Made by a program: the position numbers and the translations under genes. The notes beneath the pieces are model-generated. The model had not been told where the DNA came from and did no database searches. It saw nothing but the letters and a program-made list of their open reading frames with translations. This document shows, in pieces, positions 7,794 through 16,615 of a DNA stretch of 64,000 nucleotides; position 1 is the first letter of the stretch, and every line of letters begins with the position of its first letter. Source of the stretch: DATGPD01 sp041398565 (lineage in GTDB: Bacteria; Planctomycetota; UBA1135; UBA2386); NCBI GenBank assembly GCA_041398565.1, contig JAWKUN010000005.1, forward strand, positions 558,001 through 622,000, in the 5' to 3' direction.

Positions 7794-9914
7794 ATGTTCG
7801 AACCCACCTCCCCGCTCGATCGCATCACCGCCACCAGCCTCAGTCGCCGCACGTGGCTGAGCACGACCTCGGCCCTCGCCGCCTTGTTCGGGCTCGACCG
7901 CGCACGCAGTCAGAGCCCGAAGGACTCTGGGTCGGCGGGGCGACCGCCGGCGACCCTGAGCAACCAGGCCGGCTCCCTTGTCGATTCGCAGGCGCGCGCC
8001 GACGGTCCCGCCCACTTCGCCTTCGCGCCGGTAGCGGCATCGCACGACGACGCGGTGCGCGTGCCCGCGGGCTACCGCTGCCGCGTGTTCTTCCCCTGGG
8101 GCACGCCCGTCCGACCGGGCGGACCCGAGTGGACACCGCGGGCCAGCGCCGCCGACCAACGCGAACAGGCCGGCATGCACCACGACGGCATGGCCTTCTT
8201 CCCTGCCGACCCGCGCTGGAACGCTGCGACCTGCACCCTGGAAGGCTCGTCGACGCGCGGCTTCCTGGCGATCAACCACGAGTACACCGACGAGGGACTG
8301 CTCCACCCCGATGGCGTGCAGCCGTGGACAGCCGACAAGGTGCGCAAGTCGAAGGCCGCCGTCGGCGTGTCGATCCTCGCGATCGAGAAGACCGACGGCG
8401 AGTGGCACATCCGTAGCGGGCGCCGCGTCACCGGCCACGACCGCATCGAGATCGCCGGTCCCGCTCGGGGCCACGCTCTGCTCCGAACGCACGGCGCCTT
8501 CGACCAGGCGTACGAGAAGGACGGCACCGCCACCGACGGCACGTTCGCCAACTGTGCCAACGGCCGGACGCCTTGGGGGACCTACCTGACCTGCGAGGAG
8601 AACGTGCAAGACTACTTCGCGCGCACCCCGAAGTCGGGACGGAGCGGAGGCGAGATGGACGCCGCCGAGCGCATCGTCGAGCGGCGCTTCGCACGCTACG
8701 GGATCGGCGCGGCCGAGAGCTACGTTCCCGGTTGGCGCTCGACGTACGGCTGGGACCGCTTCGACCCGCGCTTCGACGCCGACAAGGTCGAGTACCGCAA
8801 CCACTGCCACCGCTACGGCTGGGTGGTGGAGATCGATCCGCGCGATCCCGACAGGCCGCCGTGCAAACGCACGGCGCTCGGCCGCTTCCGCCACGAGAAC
8901 GCCGCGGTCGTGGTCGCCCCCGACATGCGGGTCGTCGTCTACATGGGCGACGACGCGCGCTTCGAGTACGTCTACAAGTTCGTCAGCACGAAGGCCTTCG
9001 AACCCGAGCTGGAAGGCGACGACGATGCGGCGCGCGCGCGCAAGCGCGAACACAACTGGACTCTGCTCGACGAAGGCAAGCTGTACGTCGCACGCTTCGA
9101 CAGCGGTGACACGGGCCGTTGGCTGGAGCTGTCGGTGGACGATCCGGCCATCGCCCACGGCGGCGAGTTCGGCTCGCAGCCGGAGGTGCTGGTGTTCGCG
9201 CGGCGCGCAGCCGATCTGGTGGCCGCCACCAAGATGGACCGCCCGGAGTGGATCGCCGCCGACCAGGACGCCCGCACCCGCCAGGTGCGCAACGTGTACG
9301 TGAGCCTCACCAACAACAGCAAGCGAGGTGTGCCGGGGAACGAGGGCCCGACGCCTGCCAATCCGCGCGCCGACAACATCTACGGCCACATCGCGCGCTT
9401 CCGCGAGACCGGCGGCGACCCGACCGCGACGACGTTCCAGTGGAGCCTGTTCGTCCTGTGCGGCTACCGCAAGAGCGGCCTCGCCGACCGACGCGGCAAC
9501 ATCAAGGACGCGCCCGGCTGCGCCGACCAGGACTTCGCCAGCCCCGACGGTCTGACCATGGATCCTCGCGGTGGCGTGCTCTGGGTCCAGACCGACGTCA
9601 GCACATCGCTCCTGCAAGAGACCCCGTTCGAGAAGCTCGGCAACAACCAGATGCTGGCGATCGACGTCGCCACGGGCGAGGCGCGCCGTTTCCTCACCGG
9701 CCCGCGCGGTTGCGAGATCACCGGCGTGGCCTTCACTCCCGACTGCAGGACGATGTTCGTGAACATCCAGCACCCGGGCGAACTCGCCGAGTCGTTCGGC
9801 GATCCGAAGACGCCGACTGCAGTCAGCAAATGGCCGAACGGCGACCACGACGGCCGCCCTCGCTCGGCCACCCTGGTGATCACGCGCGACGACGGGCAGC
9901 CGATCGGCACCTGA
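7794..9914 (+). CDS. PhoX/DUF839 family alkaline phosphatase-like protein, Tat-exported
   Basis: A 706-residue protein with a twin-arginine signal near residue 20 (SRRTWLSTTSALAALFG). The body matches PhoX/DUF839: RVFFPWGTPV, the HHDGMAFF segment, FLAINHEYTD, NCANGRTPWGTYLTCEE, HENAAVVVAPD, YMGDDARFEYVYKFVS, SPDGLTMDPRG and the C-terminal GVAFTPDCRTMFVNIQHPGE. PhoX enzymes are Ca/Fe-dependent periplasmic phosphatases induced by phosphate limitation, so this protein probably releases phosphate from organic esters. The ATG at 7794 was chosen because it directly precedes the Tat signal; upstream codons belong to the divergent spacer with DUF1080. A shorter paralogue lies at 24538. Confidence 0.88.
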   Translation: MFEPTSPLDRITATSLSRRTWLSTTSALAALFGLDRARSQSPKDSGSAGRPPATLSNQAGSLVDSQARADGPAHFAFAPVAASHDDAVRVPAGYRCRVFFPWGTPVRPGGPEWTPRASAADQREQAGMHHDGMAFFPADPRWNAATCTLEGSSTRGFLAINHEYTDEGLLHPDGVQPWTADKVRKSKAAVGVSILAIEKTDGEWHIRSGRRVTGHDRIEIAGPARGHALLRTHGAFDQAYEKDGTATDGTFANCANGRTPWGTYLTCEENVQDYFARTPKSGRSGGEMDAAERIVERRFARYGIGAAESYVPGWRSTYGWDRFDPRFDADKVEYRNHCHRYGWVVEIDPRDPDRPPCKRTALGRFRHENAAVVVAPDMRVVVYMGDDARFEYVYKFVSTKAFEPELEGDDDAARARKREHNWTLLDEGKLYVARFDSGDTGRWLELSVDDPAIAHGGEFGSQPEVLVFARRAADLVAATKMDRPEWIAADQDARTRQVRNVYVSLTNNSKRGVPGNEGPTPANPRADNIYGHIARFRETGGDPTATTFQWSLFVLCGYRKSGLADRRGNIKDAPGCADQDFASPDGLTMDPRGGVLWVQTDVSTSLLQETPFEKLGNNQMLAIDVATGEARRFLTGPRGCEITGVAFTPDCRTMFVNIQHPGELAESFGDPKTPTAVSKWPNGDHDGRPRSATLVITRDDGQPIGT

Positions 9915-10001
9915 CCCGGATCCTCCGTGACGAAGGGCGCGAGCCCCTGGGCTACGCGTGTTTTCTGCGCCGCGCGGCGCGGCCGTGCCTACAACTTGAG
10001 C

Positions 10002-11378
10002 ATGCGCACGGCCCTCGCCCTGACCACGCTCCTCGCTTGCACTTCCGCCCAGAGTCCACCGTCGCTGGCGCGCGACACCCTGGCGCAGCAGCTCGTCGAT
10101 CGTGCGCTCGACGACAACCAGGCGATCGCCATCCTGCGGGGACTGTTGGCGGCTGCCCCCAAGCGCCTGTCGGGCTCGCCGGGCATGGATGCAGCCCAGC
10201 AGTGGGCAGTCGGCGAGATGCGTCGCCTCGGCTTGGAGAACGTGCGTCTGGAGAAGGTGATGGTGCCGTGCTGGAGACGCGGCACCGTCGAGCGTCTGTC
10301 GGCCAAGACCGAGCACGGCGACGTCGCCTACCCGATCACCGCACTCGGCGGCAGCATCGGCACCGGCGACGCGCCGCTGCGCGCCCAAGTCGTCGTGGTG
10401 CGCAGCTTCGAGGAGCTGCGGGCACGCGCAGCCGAGGCCAAGGGCAAGATGGTCCTCTTCAACCGGCCGATGCCGCGCGTGCTGCGCAACACGTTCTCTG
10501 CCTACGGCGACGCAGTGCCGCAGCGCGGCAACGGCGCCATCGAGGCGGCCAAGGTGGGTGCGGTTGCGGCCATCGTGCGGTCGGTGACCACGTCTCTCGA
10601 CGATGATCCGCACACCGGCGCGATGTACTACCGAGACGACCTGCCGAAGGTGCCGGCGGTGGCGATCAGCACCAATGGTGCCGACGCACTCGCGGCGCGC
10701 GTCGCCGCCGACGAAGCGGTGGAGCTGACCCTCGAACTCGACTGCGCCAGCGCGGGCGAAGTCGAGGGTGCCAACGTGGTCGGCGAGATCGTCGGCCACG
10801 AGAAGCCCGAGGAGATCGTCGTCATCGGCGGCCACCTCGACGCCTGGGACACCGGCGACGGCGCGCACGACGACGGCGCCGGCTGCGTCCACTGCCTCGA
10901 AGCCGCGCGGTTGCTCGTCCAAGGCCACATCCCCTTGGCACGAACCCTGCGGGTGGTCCTGTTCGCCAACGAGGAGAACGGTCTGCGCGGCGGCCTGGGC
11001 TACGCGGCGCAGCATGCCGACGAGCTCGCCCACCACGTCGCGGCACTCGAGACCGACCACGGCGGCTTCGACCCGCGCGGCTTCTCGATGTCGGGCAACG
11101 ACCAGGCACGAGCCGCCTTCGCGGTGCACTTGACGCCGCTGCGCGAGCTGGGCATGGGAGTACTGCTTCCCGGCGGCGGCGGGGCCGACATCAACCCGAT
11201 GGCGAAGTCGGGCGTGCCGATGTTCGCCCTCCTGGTCTCCGACCACCGCTACTTCGACTACCACCACAGCGCCCGCGACACCCTCGAGGCGGTCAACGAG
11301 CGCGAGCTGGCCCTGGGCGGGGCCGCCATCGCCTTCCTGGCGACCGTGCTCACCGACCCGCAGCGCTGGACGCGCTGA
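10002..11378 (+). CDS. Secreted M28 family zinc aminopeptidase
   Basis: A 458-residue protein with a short signal peptide (MRTALALTTLLACTSAQS). A PA-domain-like region at about residues 110-230 is followed by the M28 catalytic domain. Metal-ligand motifs are visible: GGHLDAWDTGDGAHDDGAG (His and Asp), then FANEENGLRGG (catalytic Glu pair), ALETDHGGF (Asp) and YHHSARDTLEAV (His). Like other M28 enzymes it should remove N-terminal amino acids from peptides outside the cytoplasm. A TACAAC hexamer sits six bases before the start codon with no Shine-Dalgarno, so the mRNA may be leaderless. The gene is convergent with the kinase gene that ends at 11429. Confidence 0.92.
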   Translation: MRTALALTTLLACTSAQSPPSLARDTLAQQLVDRALDDNQAIAILRGLLAAAPKRLSGSPGMDAAQQWAVGEMRRLGLENVRLEKVMVPCWRRGTVERLSAKTEHGDVAYPITALGGSIGTGDAPLRAQVVVVRSFEELRARAAEAKGKMVLFNRPMPRVLRNTFSAYGDAVPQRGNGAIEAAKVGAVAAIVRSVTTSLDDDPHTGAMYYRDDLPKVPAVAISTNGADALAARVAADEAVELTLELDCASAGEVEGANVVGEIVGHEKPEEIVVIGGHLDAWDTGDGAHDDGAGCVHCLEAARLLVQGHIPLARTLRVVLFANEENGLRGGLGYAAQHADELAHHVAALETDHGGFDPRGFSMSGNDQARAAFAVHLTPLRELGMGVLLPGGGGADINPMAKSGVPMFALLVSDHRYFDYHHSARDTLEAVNERELALGGAAIAFLATVLTDPQRWTR

Positions 11379-11428
11379 CGGGACGCCGTCGGAACGCGCG
11401 CGTCGCAGCCACCGTACGAACCCGCGGG

Positions 11429-14299
11429 CTACTCGAGCGTCATCGCCACGCGCACCCCGATCGTCGCCGAGCGGGTGGTCGGGAAGTCGCCGCCGCGGTG
11501 GCGCGAGCGCGCGATCGGCGGTCGATCGGCAAAGCTGCCACCCCGATGGACACGCAGGCGACCGGTCTCGGCGCGCGCCAGCCCATCGCCAGGCATCACT
11601 TCGACGTCGTAGTCCACCAACCAGTCCCGGCACCACTCGGCGACGTTGCCGTGCACGTCGTGCAGGCCGAACGGGTTCGGGGCGAAGGAACCGACCGGCG
11701 CGTGCACGGCGAACCCGTCGTTGTCGGACGGCCGCGCGCCGCCACCGCCGATGCCGAAGTCGAGGCCGGCGCGGTCGAGCAGGTTGGCGACGCCCTTCAG
11801 CGACCCGACATCGTTGCCCGGCCACCAGGTCGTGTGCGTGCCGGCGCGAGCTCCGTACTCCCACTGCGCCTCGGTCGGCAGGTCGAGCCCCCAGCGCACC
11901 AGCATCGAGCCGGCCCGAGCCTGACTGACGCTCTCCACCGGATGACGCGCGGTGATGCGGCGCCCGTCCACGTCTTGCCCGGCAGCGAACGTAGCCGGGT
12001 TGTCGGCGCCGAGCAGGCGCAACCACTGGCCCTGCGTGGTCTCGTACTTGCCGAGGTAGAAGGCCTCCAGCAACACCGTGCGCAGAGGGTGCGACATCGG
12101 TCCGGCCAGCGGCGTCGCCTCGGCCTGCCATGGATCGACCTTCGAGCCGCCCATGTCGATCGAATCCGTCGGCAGGAGCACCAGCACGATGGCACTGTCG
12201 TCGTCGATCACCAGCTTGCCGCGCGGGTCGCGCTGCGGCACGGTGCCGCTCGGCAGGAAGGCGAACTCCTCGAGCTGGGACACCGGATCGGGCCCCAAGG
12301 GGACGAGTCCGGCCCGCAGGGGGAGACGAATCCCGCCATACCTGCCGCCGACGTCGGCGACGGCAGCGACCCGGCCCTGCGCTGCCTTCCACGCCTCCGC
12401 CGCCTCGATGGTCGAGAGCTCGCTGTATTGCAGAGCCGTGCGCAGGTTGTCCCGCACGGCCGCGATCCGCCCGTGGTCGTCGTCGCCCAGGTCGTCGAGA
12501 AGCCCCGCCAGGCGTGCACCCTGAGGGATGGTGTCGATGTCGGCGCCGAGTTTGCCACGCAACTCGGTACCGAACGTACCGGCCTCCTTGGCGCGCTCGA
12601 TCCAGCCGCGCATGGCCTCGCAGTGCGCCGGCGAGACCAGCCCGAGATTCGGTGCCTCCTCCAGCAGACGCTCGATCTGCGCCACCACGCCGTCGACCGC
12701 CAGCAAGCGCGTTCCGGCCATGGAGGCCCGTGCCAGCTGATCCTGCACCTCGGTGACCTCGGTCTCCAACCGCTGTGTGCGCAGGCGCTCTTGTTCGAGG
12801 TCGCGGGTCGCCTTCTCGATGTCTTCCTGAGTCGGGCCGCCGGCAGGGCGCGAGGCCTCGAGCTTCGTCCGGACGCCGCTCAGTTCGTTCTGTGCGCGCT
12901 GCAGCTGTGCGCGCAGCTGGTCGATCTGCTGGTCCTTGGCCACCAGGTCGGCGGCCGCCGACTCGGCGGTACGAGTCGCCTCGCGAAGCAGCCCCTCCTT
13001 GCGGGTGAGCGCCCAGGCCGAGATCCCCAGCAGGGCGACGCCACCCAAGGTGAAGCGAACGACCGTGCGGTGCCGGCGCAGGAACGTGCGCACGCGATAG
13101 ACCGAGCTGGGCGGGCCGGCCAGGACATGCTCGTTGCGCAGGTAGCGCGCGCAATCGGCGGCGAGCTGATCGGCGTCCGGGTAGCGGCGCGCCGGGTCCT
13201 TCTCCATCGCCGTCATGGTGATCCAGTCCAGGCTGCCGCGCAGCTCCTTCTCGAGGGCGCTGGCCCCGAGACGGCGGTGGTAGGCGGCACCCTCGGCGCG
13301 CGACGACGCACCGGCGACGCGCTGGCTCGGCCGCGGCGGCTCGACCTCGCGGATGATGCGGTGGATCTCGGCCAAGCCAGCCTTGCGCAGACGGTCGCGG
13401 TCGAAGGGCAGGTGGCCACACAACAGCTCGTAGAGGACCACCCCCAACGAGTACACGTCGGTGCGTGCATCCACCTCCAGGCCCGATGTCTCCGCCTGCT
13501 CGGGGCTCATGTACTCCGGCGTGCCGATGATGCGACCCTGCTGGGTGAAGATGGTCTTCTCGGTGAGGCGCTGGTTGGTTGCCTTGGCGACGCCGAAATC
13601 GATGATCTTGGGCACCGGCCGGCCGTCCAAGCGCATCACCAGCACGTTCGACGGCTTGAGATCGCGGTGCAGGACCCCGCGCTGGTGGGCGTGCTTGACC
13701 GCGTCGCACACCTGGATGAACAACTCGAGGCGCTCCTCCAGGCGCAGGCGGTGCGTGTCGCAGTACTGCGTGATCGGCACGCCGGGCACGTACTCCATCA
13801 CGAAGTAGGGGCGGCCCTGCTCGGTCACCCCGGCGTCGTAGACACGCGCGATGTTGGGGTGGTTCATCATCGCCAGCGCTTGCCGCTCGGCCTCGAAACG
13901 CGCGATGATCTCGCGCGTGTCCATGCCCAGCTTGATCAGCTTGAGCGCCACCCGCCGGCGCAAGAGCTCCATCTGCTCGGCGAGGTAGACCGAACCCATG
14001 CCCCCGTGCCCGATCGGCTCGAGGATGCGGTAGGGCCCCACCCGGACCGGCTCGGGCTCCTTGGTCTCGAACAACCCGAGCGTCTCGGCGAGCTCGCGGT
14101 CGTGTTCGCGCGTGGTGTCGAGCGCCGCCTCGAGCCACTTGCGGATCGCGGTCGCGTGCTCGGGCACCGATTCCAGGAGGCCACGCAACGCCTCGCTGCG
14201 CTCGGCCTCCGGCTGACCGAGGATCTCGATCACCCGGTCTTCGAGGAAGTCGGGGATCTTGGAGACCGGCAGGTCGTGAGGCGAGTAGTTGGTGGACAT
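11429..14299 (-). CDS. Transmembrane Ser/Thr protein kinase with C-terminal FGE/sulfatase-modifying-factor-like domain
   Basis: A 956-residue protein. The kinase domain spans about residues 88-370, with the Gly loop IGHGGMGSV, K120 in VALKLIK, HRDLKPSN at 211-218, DFG at 234-236 and GTPEYMSPEQ. A membrane helix lies near 414-431, followed by a coiled coil (about 440-530) and a spacer. The C-terminal formylglycine-generating-enzyme-like domain (about 745-956) shows LPTEAQWEYGARAG, GNVAEWCRDW, HRGGSF and GVRVAM. The FGE-type region lacks an obvious active-site Cys pair, so it is more likely a sensor or ligand domain than an enzyme. Kinase-FGE fusions are typical of Planctomycetota. No sigma factor gene is adjacent, unlike the other two kinases here. 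The ATG at 14299 fits the N-terminal length of relatives. Confidence 0.93.
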   Translation of the reverse strand: MSTNYSPHDLPVSKIPDFLEDRVIEILGQPEAERSEALRGLLESVPEHATAIRKWLEAALDTTREHDRELAETLGLFETKEPEPVRVGPYRILEPIGHGGMGSVYLAEQMELLRRRVALKLIKLGMDTREIIARFEAERQALAMMNHPNIARVYDAGVTEQGRPYFVMEYVPGVPITQYCDTHRLRLEERLELFIQVCDAVKHAHQRGVLHRDLKPSNVLVMRLDGRPVPKIIDFGVAKATNQRLTEKTIFTQQGRIIGTPEYMSPEQAETSGLEVDARTDVYSLGVVLYELLCGHLPFDRDRLRKAGLAEIHRIIREVEPPRPSQRVAGASSRAEGAAYHRRLGASALEKELRGSLDWITMTAMEKDPARRYPDADQLAADCARYLRNEHVLAGPPSSVYRVRTFLRRHRTVVRFTLGGVALLGISAWALTRKEGLLREATRTAESAAADLVAKDQQIDQLRAQLQRAQNELSGVRTKLEASRPAGGPTQEDIEKATRDLEQERLRTQRLETEVTEVQDQLARASMAGTRLLAVDGVVAQIERLLEEAPNLGLVSPAHCEAMRGWIERAKEAGTFGTELRGKLGADIDTIPQGARLAGLLDDLGDDDHGRIAAVRDNLRTALQYSELSTIEAAEAWKAAQGRVAAVADVGGRYGGIRLPLRAGLVPLGPDPVSQLEEFAFLPSGTVPQRDPRGKLVIDDDSAIVLVLLPTDSIDMGGSKVDPWQAEATPLAGPMSHPLRTVLLEAFYLGKYETTQGQWLRLLGADNPATFAAGQDVDGRRITARHPVESVSQARAGSMLVRWGLDLPTEAQWEYGARAGTHTTWWPGNDVGSLKGVANLLDRAGLDFGIGGGGARPSDNDGFAVHAPVGSFAPNPFGLHDVHGNVAEWCRDWLVDYDVEVMPGDGLARAETGRLRVHRGGSFADRPPIARSRHRGGDFPTTRSATIGVRVAMTLE

Positions 14300-14625
14300 G
14301 ACCGTCGCCCGGAGCGGCATCGCAACGGTCGCAGCCGGAAGCGTGTCGAGTGAGACGTCCCGTTTCCCGGCTTCACTCCCCGAGACAGGAGACGGTGCGA
14401 CAGGACAGCGCGCCGAGGCGCGAGGCCTTGCCGACCGCCCACTCGGAGCCGGATCGCGAGAGCGCTTGGAGGGGCGCATAGATATACCGGGTCGTGGCGA
14501 GCGTCCACACGGGAGCATGCGAGGCCGCGGCCACGAGCACTATCCGGCGGCGGTCGCCGAGTTTCGCGCCAGGGTCAGCGGGGCACCGGCGAACCCGCGA
14601 CGCCGTGGGCGCCATGCCGCCGGCG
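14300..14625. other. Intergenic region between kinase and infA
   Basis: The 326 bases upstream of the kinase gene and downstream of infA contain an AT-rich TATATCTATG patch (minus strand, about 14478-14488) in otherwise G+C-rich DNA. It is a plausible -10 region for the kinase gene, but I see no good -35. No gene or repeat copy was found. Confidence 0.35.
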
Positions 14626-14844
14626 CTACTTGCCGCGGTAGGTGATGCGGCCGCGCGTGAGGTCGTACGGCGACACTTCGACCGTCACCTTGTCGCCTGG
14701 CAGGATGCGGATGTAGAACTTGCGCATCTTGCCCGAGACGTGGGCCAGGATCTGATGACCGTTCTCGGTCTCTACCCGGAACATGGCATTGGGAAGGTTC
14801 TCGACGACCCTTCCTTCCAAGACGATGGCTTCTTCTTTGGGCAC
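14626..14844 (-). CDS. infA: Translation initiation factor IF-1
   Basis: A 72-residue S1/OB-fold protein, exactly the usual IF-1 length, when started at the GTG at 14844 (VPKEEAIVLEGRVVENL). The family core is fully present: NAMFRVETENGHQILAHVSGK, RKFYIRILPGDKVTVEVSPYDL and RGRITYRGK. IF-1 binds the ribosomal A site during initiation. A GAGGA Shine-Dalgarno lies just upstream of the GTG, which supports the non-ATG start over the longer upstream frame. The gene stands alone rather than in a ribosomal protein operon. Confidence 0.96.
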   Translation of the reverse strand: MPKEEAIVLEGRVVENLPNAMFRVETENGHQILAHVSGKMRKFYIRILPGDKVTVEVSPYDLTRGRITYRGK

Positions 14845-15250
14845 TCGGTCCTCGCTGATCGATGGGCTACGAGCCAGGGCGGCGGAACGGCTCGCCGTAC
14901 CGACCCGAGCTCTGCACGCACCCCCGGAGCAGCCGGGCAGGATCCGCAACCGGATCGCGCTCGGATGCGTGCGACGAGACAGCGCGTAGTCTAGGAGGGG
15001 CCCGCCAGGTCGCACAAGAGCTGGGCAGACCGCGTTTCACGGGGGAGCCGAGCGGGCCAGCGCCCGCGAGCTCGGGACATCCTCGGGGGAGTGCCGCGAA
15101 CCCCGGCGTTTCGCGCCCCGGCAACAAGCCAGCCTGCGGCCCTCCTGGTCGGCACGCAGCTGCCGACCCCTGGACGACGCCACGGGCTGCGACTAGCCAC
15201 ACTCACCCGGGCGTCGGCAGGCAGTTGGCGCTACAGTTCGCGCCATCCGA
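14845..15250. other. Divergent intergenic region infA / DUF4026 gene
   Basis: This 406-base spacer should carry promoters in both directions. One candidate for infA is listed separately. For the plus-strand gene a TACAGT hexamer lies at 15232-15237, 13 bases before the ATG. The short frames here have no supporting start site or family resemblance. Confidence 0.35.
14988..15017 (-). promoter_or_regulatory. Candidate infA promoter
   Basis: On the minus strand TTGTGC (15017-15012), an 18-bp spacer and TAGACT (14993-14988) resemble a housekeeping promoter pointing toward infA, about 145 bases away. The same TAGACT -10 form is seen before the lipoprotein gene at 27107. Confidence 0.35.
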
Positions 15251-16588
15251 ATGGAGCTGCCTCCCAAATACGCCGAGCTCCTCCACGGCGAGAACGCCGA
15301 GAGTTGGCCGGTCTACGCCTACCTCCCCAACCGCGCCGGCTACCTCTCGGCCGCCGACGCCGAACGGCGACTGCGGACCTGCCCGGGCCTTCTCGTCGAC
15401 GACGTGGTCGTCACCGAGACCCGCGACTACGCCCGCGACTCACACTGGGAGTTCGAGGTCACCGTGCGCGTGCGCGAAGAAGACGAGCCCTGGCCGCTGC
15501 GCGTGTTCATCGCGCCGTCGGAACCGCTCGGCGACGACCACCTCGACTGGGAAGGCTTCACCGAGGCCGAACGCGCCGAGAGTCTGGACGCGCGCTGGCG
15601 GGTGGGTGTGGCCGGCGTGTTCGGCGACCGCGCCGCCGAGGACTTCCACAGCGTCCTCAAGCTCCTGTGCGCGCTGAGCCCCTCGCTCGTCGCCGTGTAC
15701 GACGAAGCCAGCCTTCGCGCCCATTCGGGTGCGTGGGCGTTGGACGCTGCGCAGTCCGAGGTGCCGCCTTCGTTCGAGATGCTGTTCAGCGTCCTGACGA
15801 TGCGGCCGGAGTCGGCAGACGAGGGTAGCCTGTGCTGGGTGCACACCCATGGCCTCCTGCGCGCGGGGTGCATCGAGCTCGAGGCGCTCGAGGTGCCCGA
15901 ACGGCAGGCCGAAGTCATCGCCGACTTCGTGCAACAGGTGGGCTCGCAGTTCCTGGAACTCGGCGTGCCAACCCCGGACGAGAAGTTCACCGTCGGCGAG
16001 AGGCTCGAGCTGGTCTGGCTGCCGTGGGAGACGGCGATCGAACGCCTTCCGGCGGGACACCTGGGCACGCAGCCCGATCGCGACGACACCCACTTCGGGC
16101 CGGCCGGCGTGCTGTTCGTGCCGGCTCAGGGGGTCAAGCGTCGCCGCTACGTCGGCCTGTCGTCGTGCGTGCCGATTCTCGAGAAGAACCCGGTCTACTA
16201 CGTGTCCGACCACGAAGCGGAACGGGCCAGTCGTCTCGCCAAGGAGAAGCTGTCGACGTTCGTCGACCTGCACCGCCGCTTTGCCGGCGACGAGGAGTGG
16301 AGCTTCACGGTCAAGCTCGGCTTCGAGAGTAGCACCGCAGGCGACGACATGCCCAAGCACGAGCACCTGTGGTTCGAGGTGCACGCCCTCGACGGCGAGA
16401 ACGTCGACGCGACCCTGCTGAACGAACCGTTCTTCGTCGACGACCTGCACGAGGGTCAGCGCGGCCACCATCCGCTGACGCGCCTCACCGACTGGACCAT
16501 CACCAGTCCGCACGGGGCTTTCTCGCCCGAACGCCTCTACCATCTCTTGCGGCTGGTGAACCAGAGCGAGCCGGCGAGCGGGCGCTGA
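15251..16588 (+). CDS. DUF4026 / DUF2314 domain protein
   Basis: A 445-residue cytoplasmic-looking protein without a signal peptide. The N-terminal two thirds resemble DUF4026 (PVYAYLPNRAGYL, VDDVVVTETRDYARDSHWEFEVTV, WVHTHGLLRAG). The last 90 residues are DUF2314-like (MPKHEHLWFEVHALDGENV, LLNEPFFVDDLHEGQRGHHPL, TDWTI). The function of both domains is unknown. The gene ends 25 bases from the convergent nuoF-like gene. Confidence 0.8.
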   Translation: MELPPKYAELLHGENAESWPVYAYLPNRAGYLSAADAERRLRTCPGLLVDDVVVTETRDYARDSHWEFEVTVRVREEDEPWPLRVFIAPSEPLGDDHLDWEGFTEAERAESLDARWRVGVAGVFGDRAAEDFHSVLKLLCALSPSLVAVYDEASLRAHSGAWALDAAQSEVPPSFEMLFSVLTMRPESADEGSLCWVHTHGLLRAGCIELEALEVPERQAEVIADFVQQVGSQFLELGVPTPDEKFTVGERLELVWLPWETAIERLPAGHLGTQPDRDDTHFGPAGVLFVPAQGVKRRRYVGLSSCVPILEKNPVYYVSDHEAERASRLAKEKLSTFVDLHRRFAGDEEWSFTVKLGFESSTAGDDMPKHEHLWFEVHALDGENVDATLLNEPFFVDDLHEGQRGHHPLTRLTDWTITSPHGAFSPERLYHLLRLVNQSEPASGR

Positions 16589-16598
16589 TGGGTGCATC

Positions 16599-16615
16599 GG
16601 GCCGACGCTCGGCCT
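16599..16615. terminator. Small hairpin between convergent genes
   Basis: GGCCGA/TCGGCC with a three-base loop sits in the 25-base gap between the converging DUF4026 and NuoF-like genes, overlapping the latter's stop codon. There is no T-tract, so a bidirectional terminator role is only possible. Confidence 0.3.

Noticed and set aside
7692..14138. A 2148-codon open frame on the minus strand, and similar very long frames on either strand elsewhere (11498-14353, 29786-32284, 55584-58115, 61868-63922)
   Set aside because: These are antisense or out-of-phase shadows produced by high G+C third positions. The translations are low-complexity Arg/Ala/Gly/Pro or lack domains, while the opposite frame carries recognised proteins.
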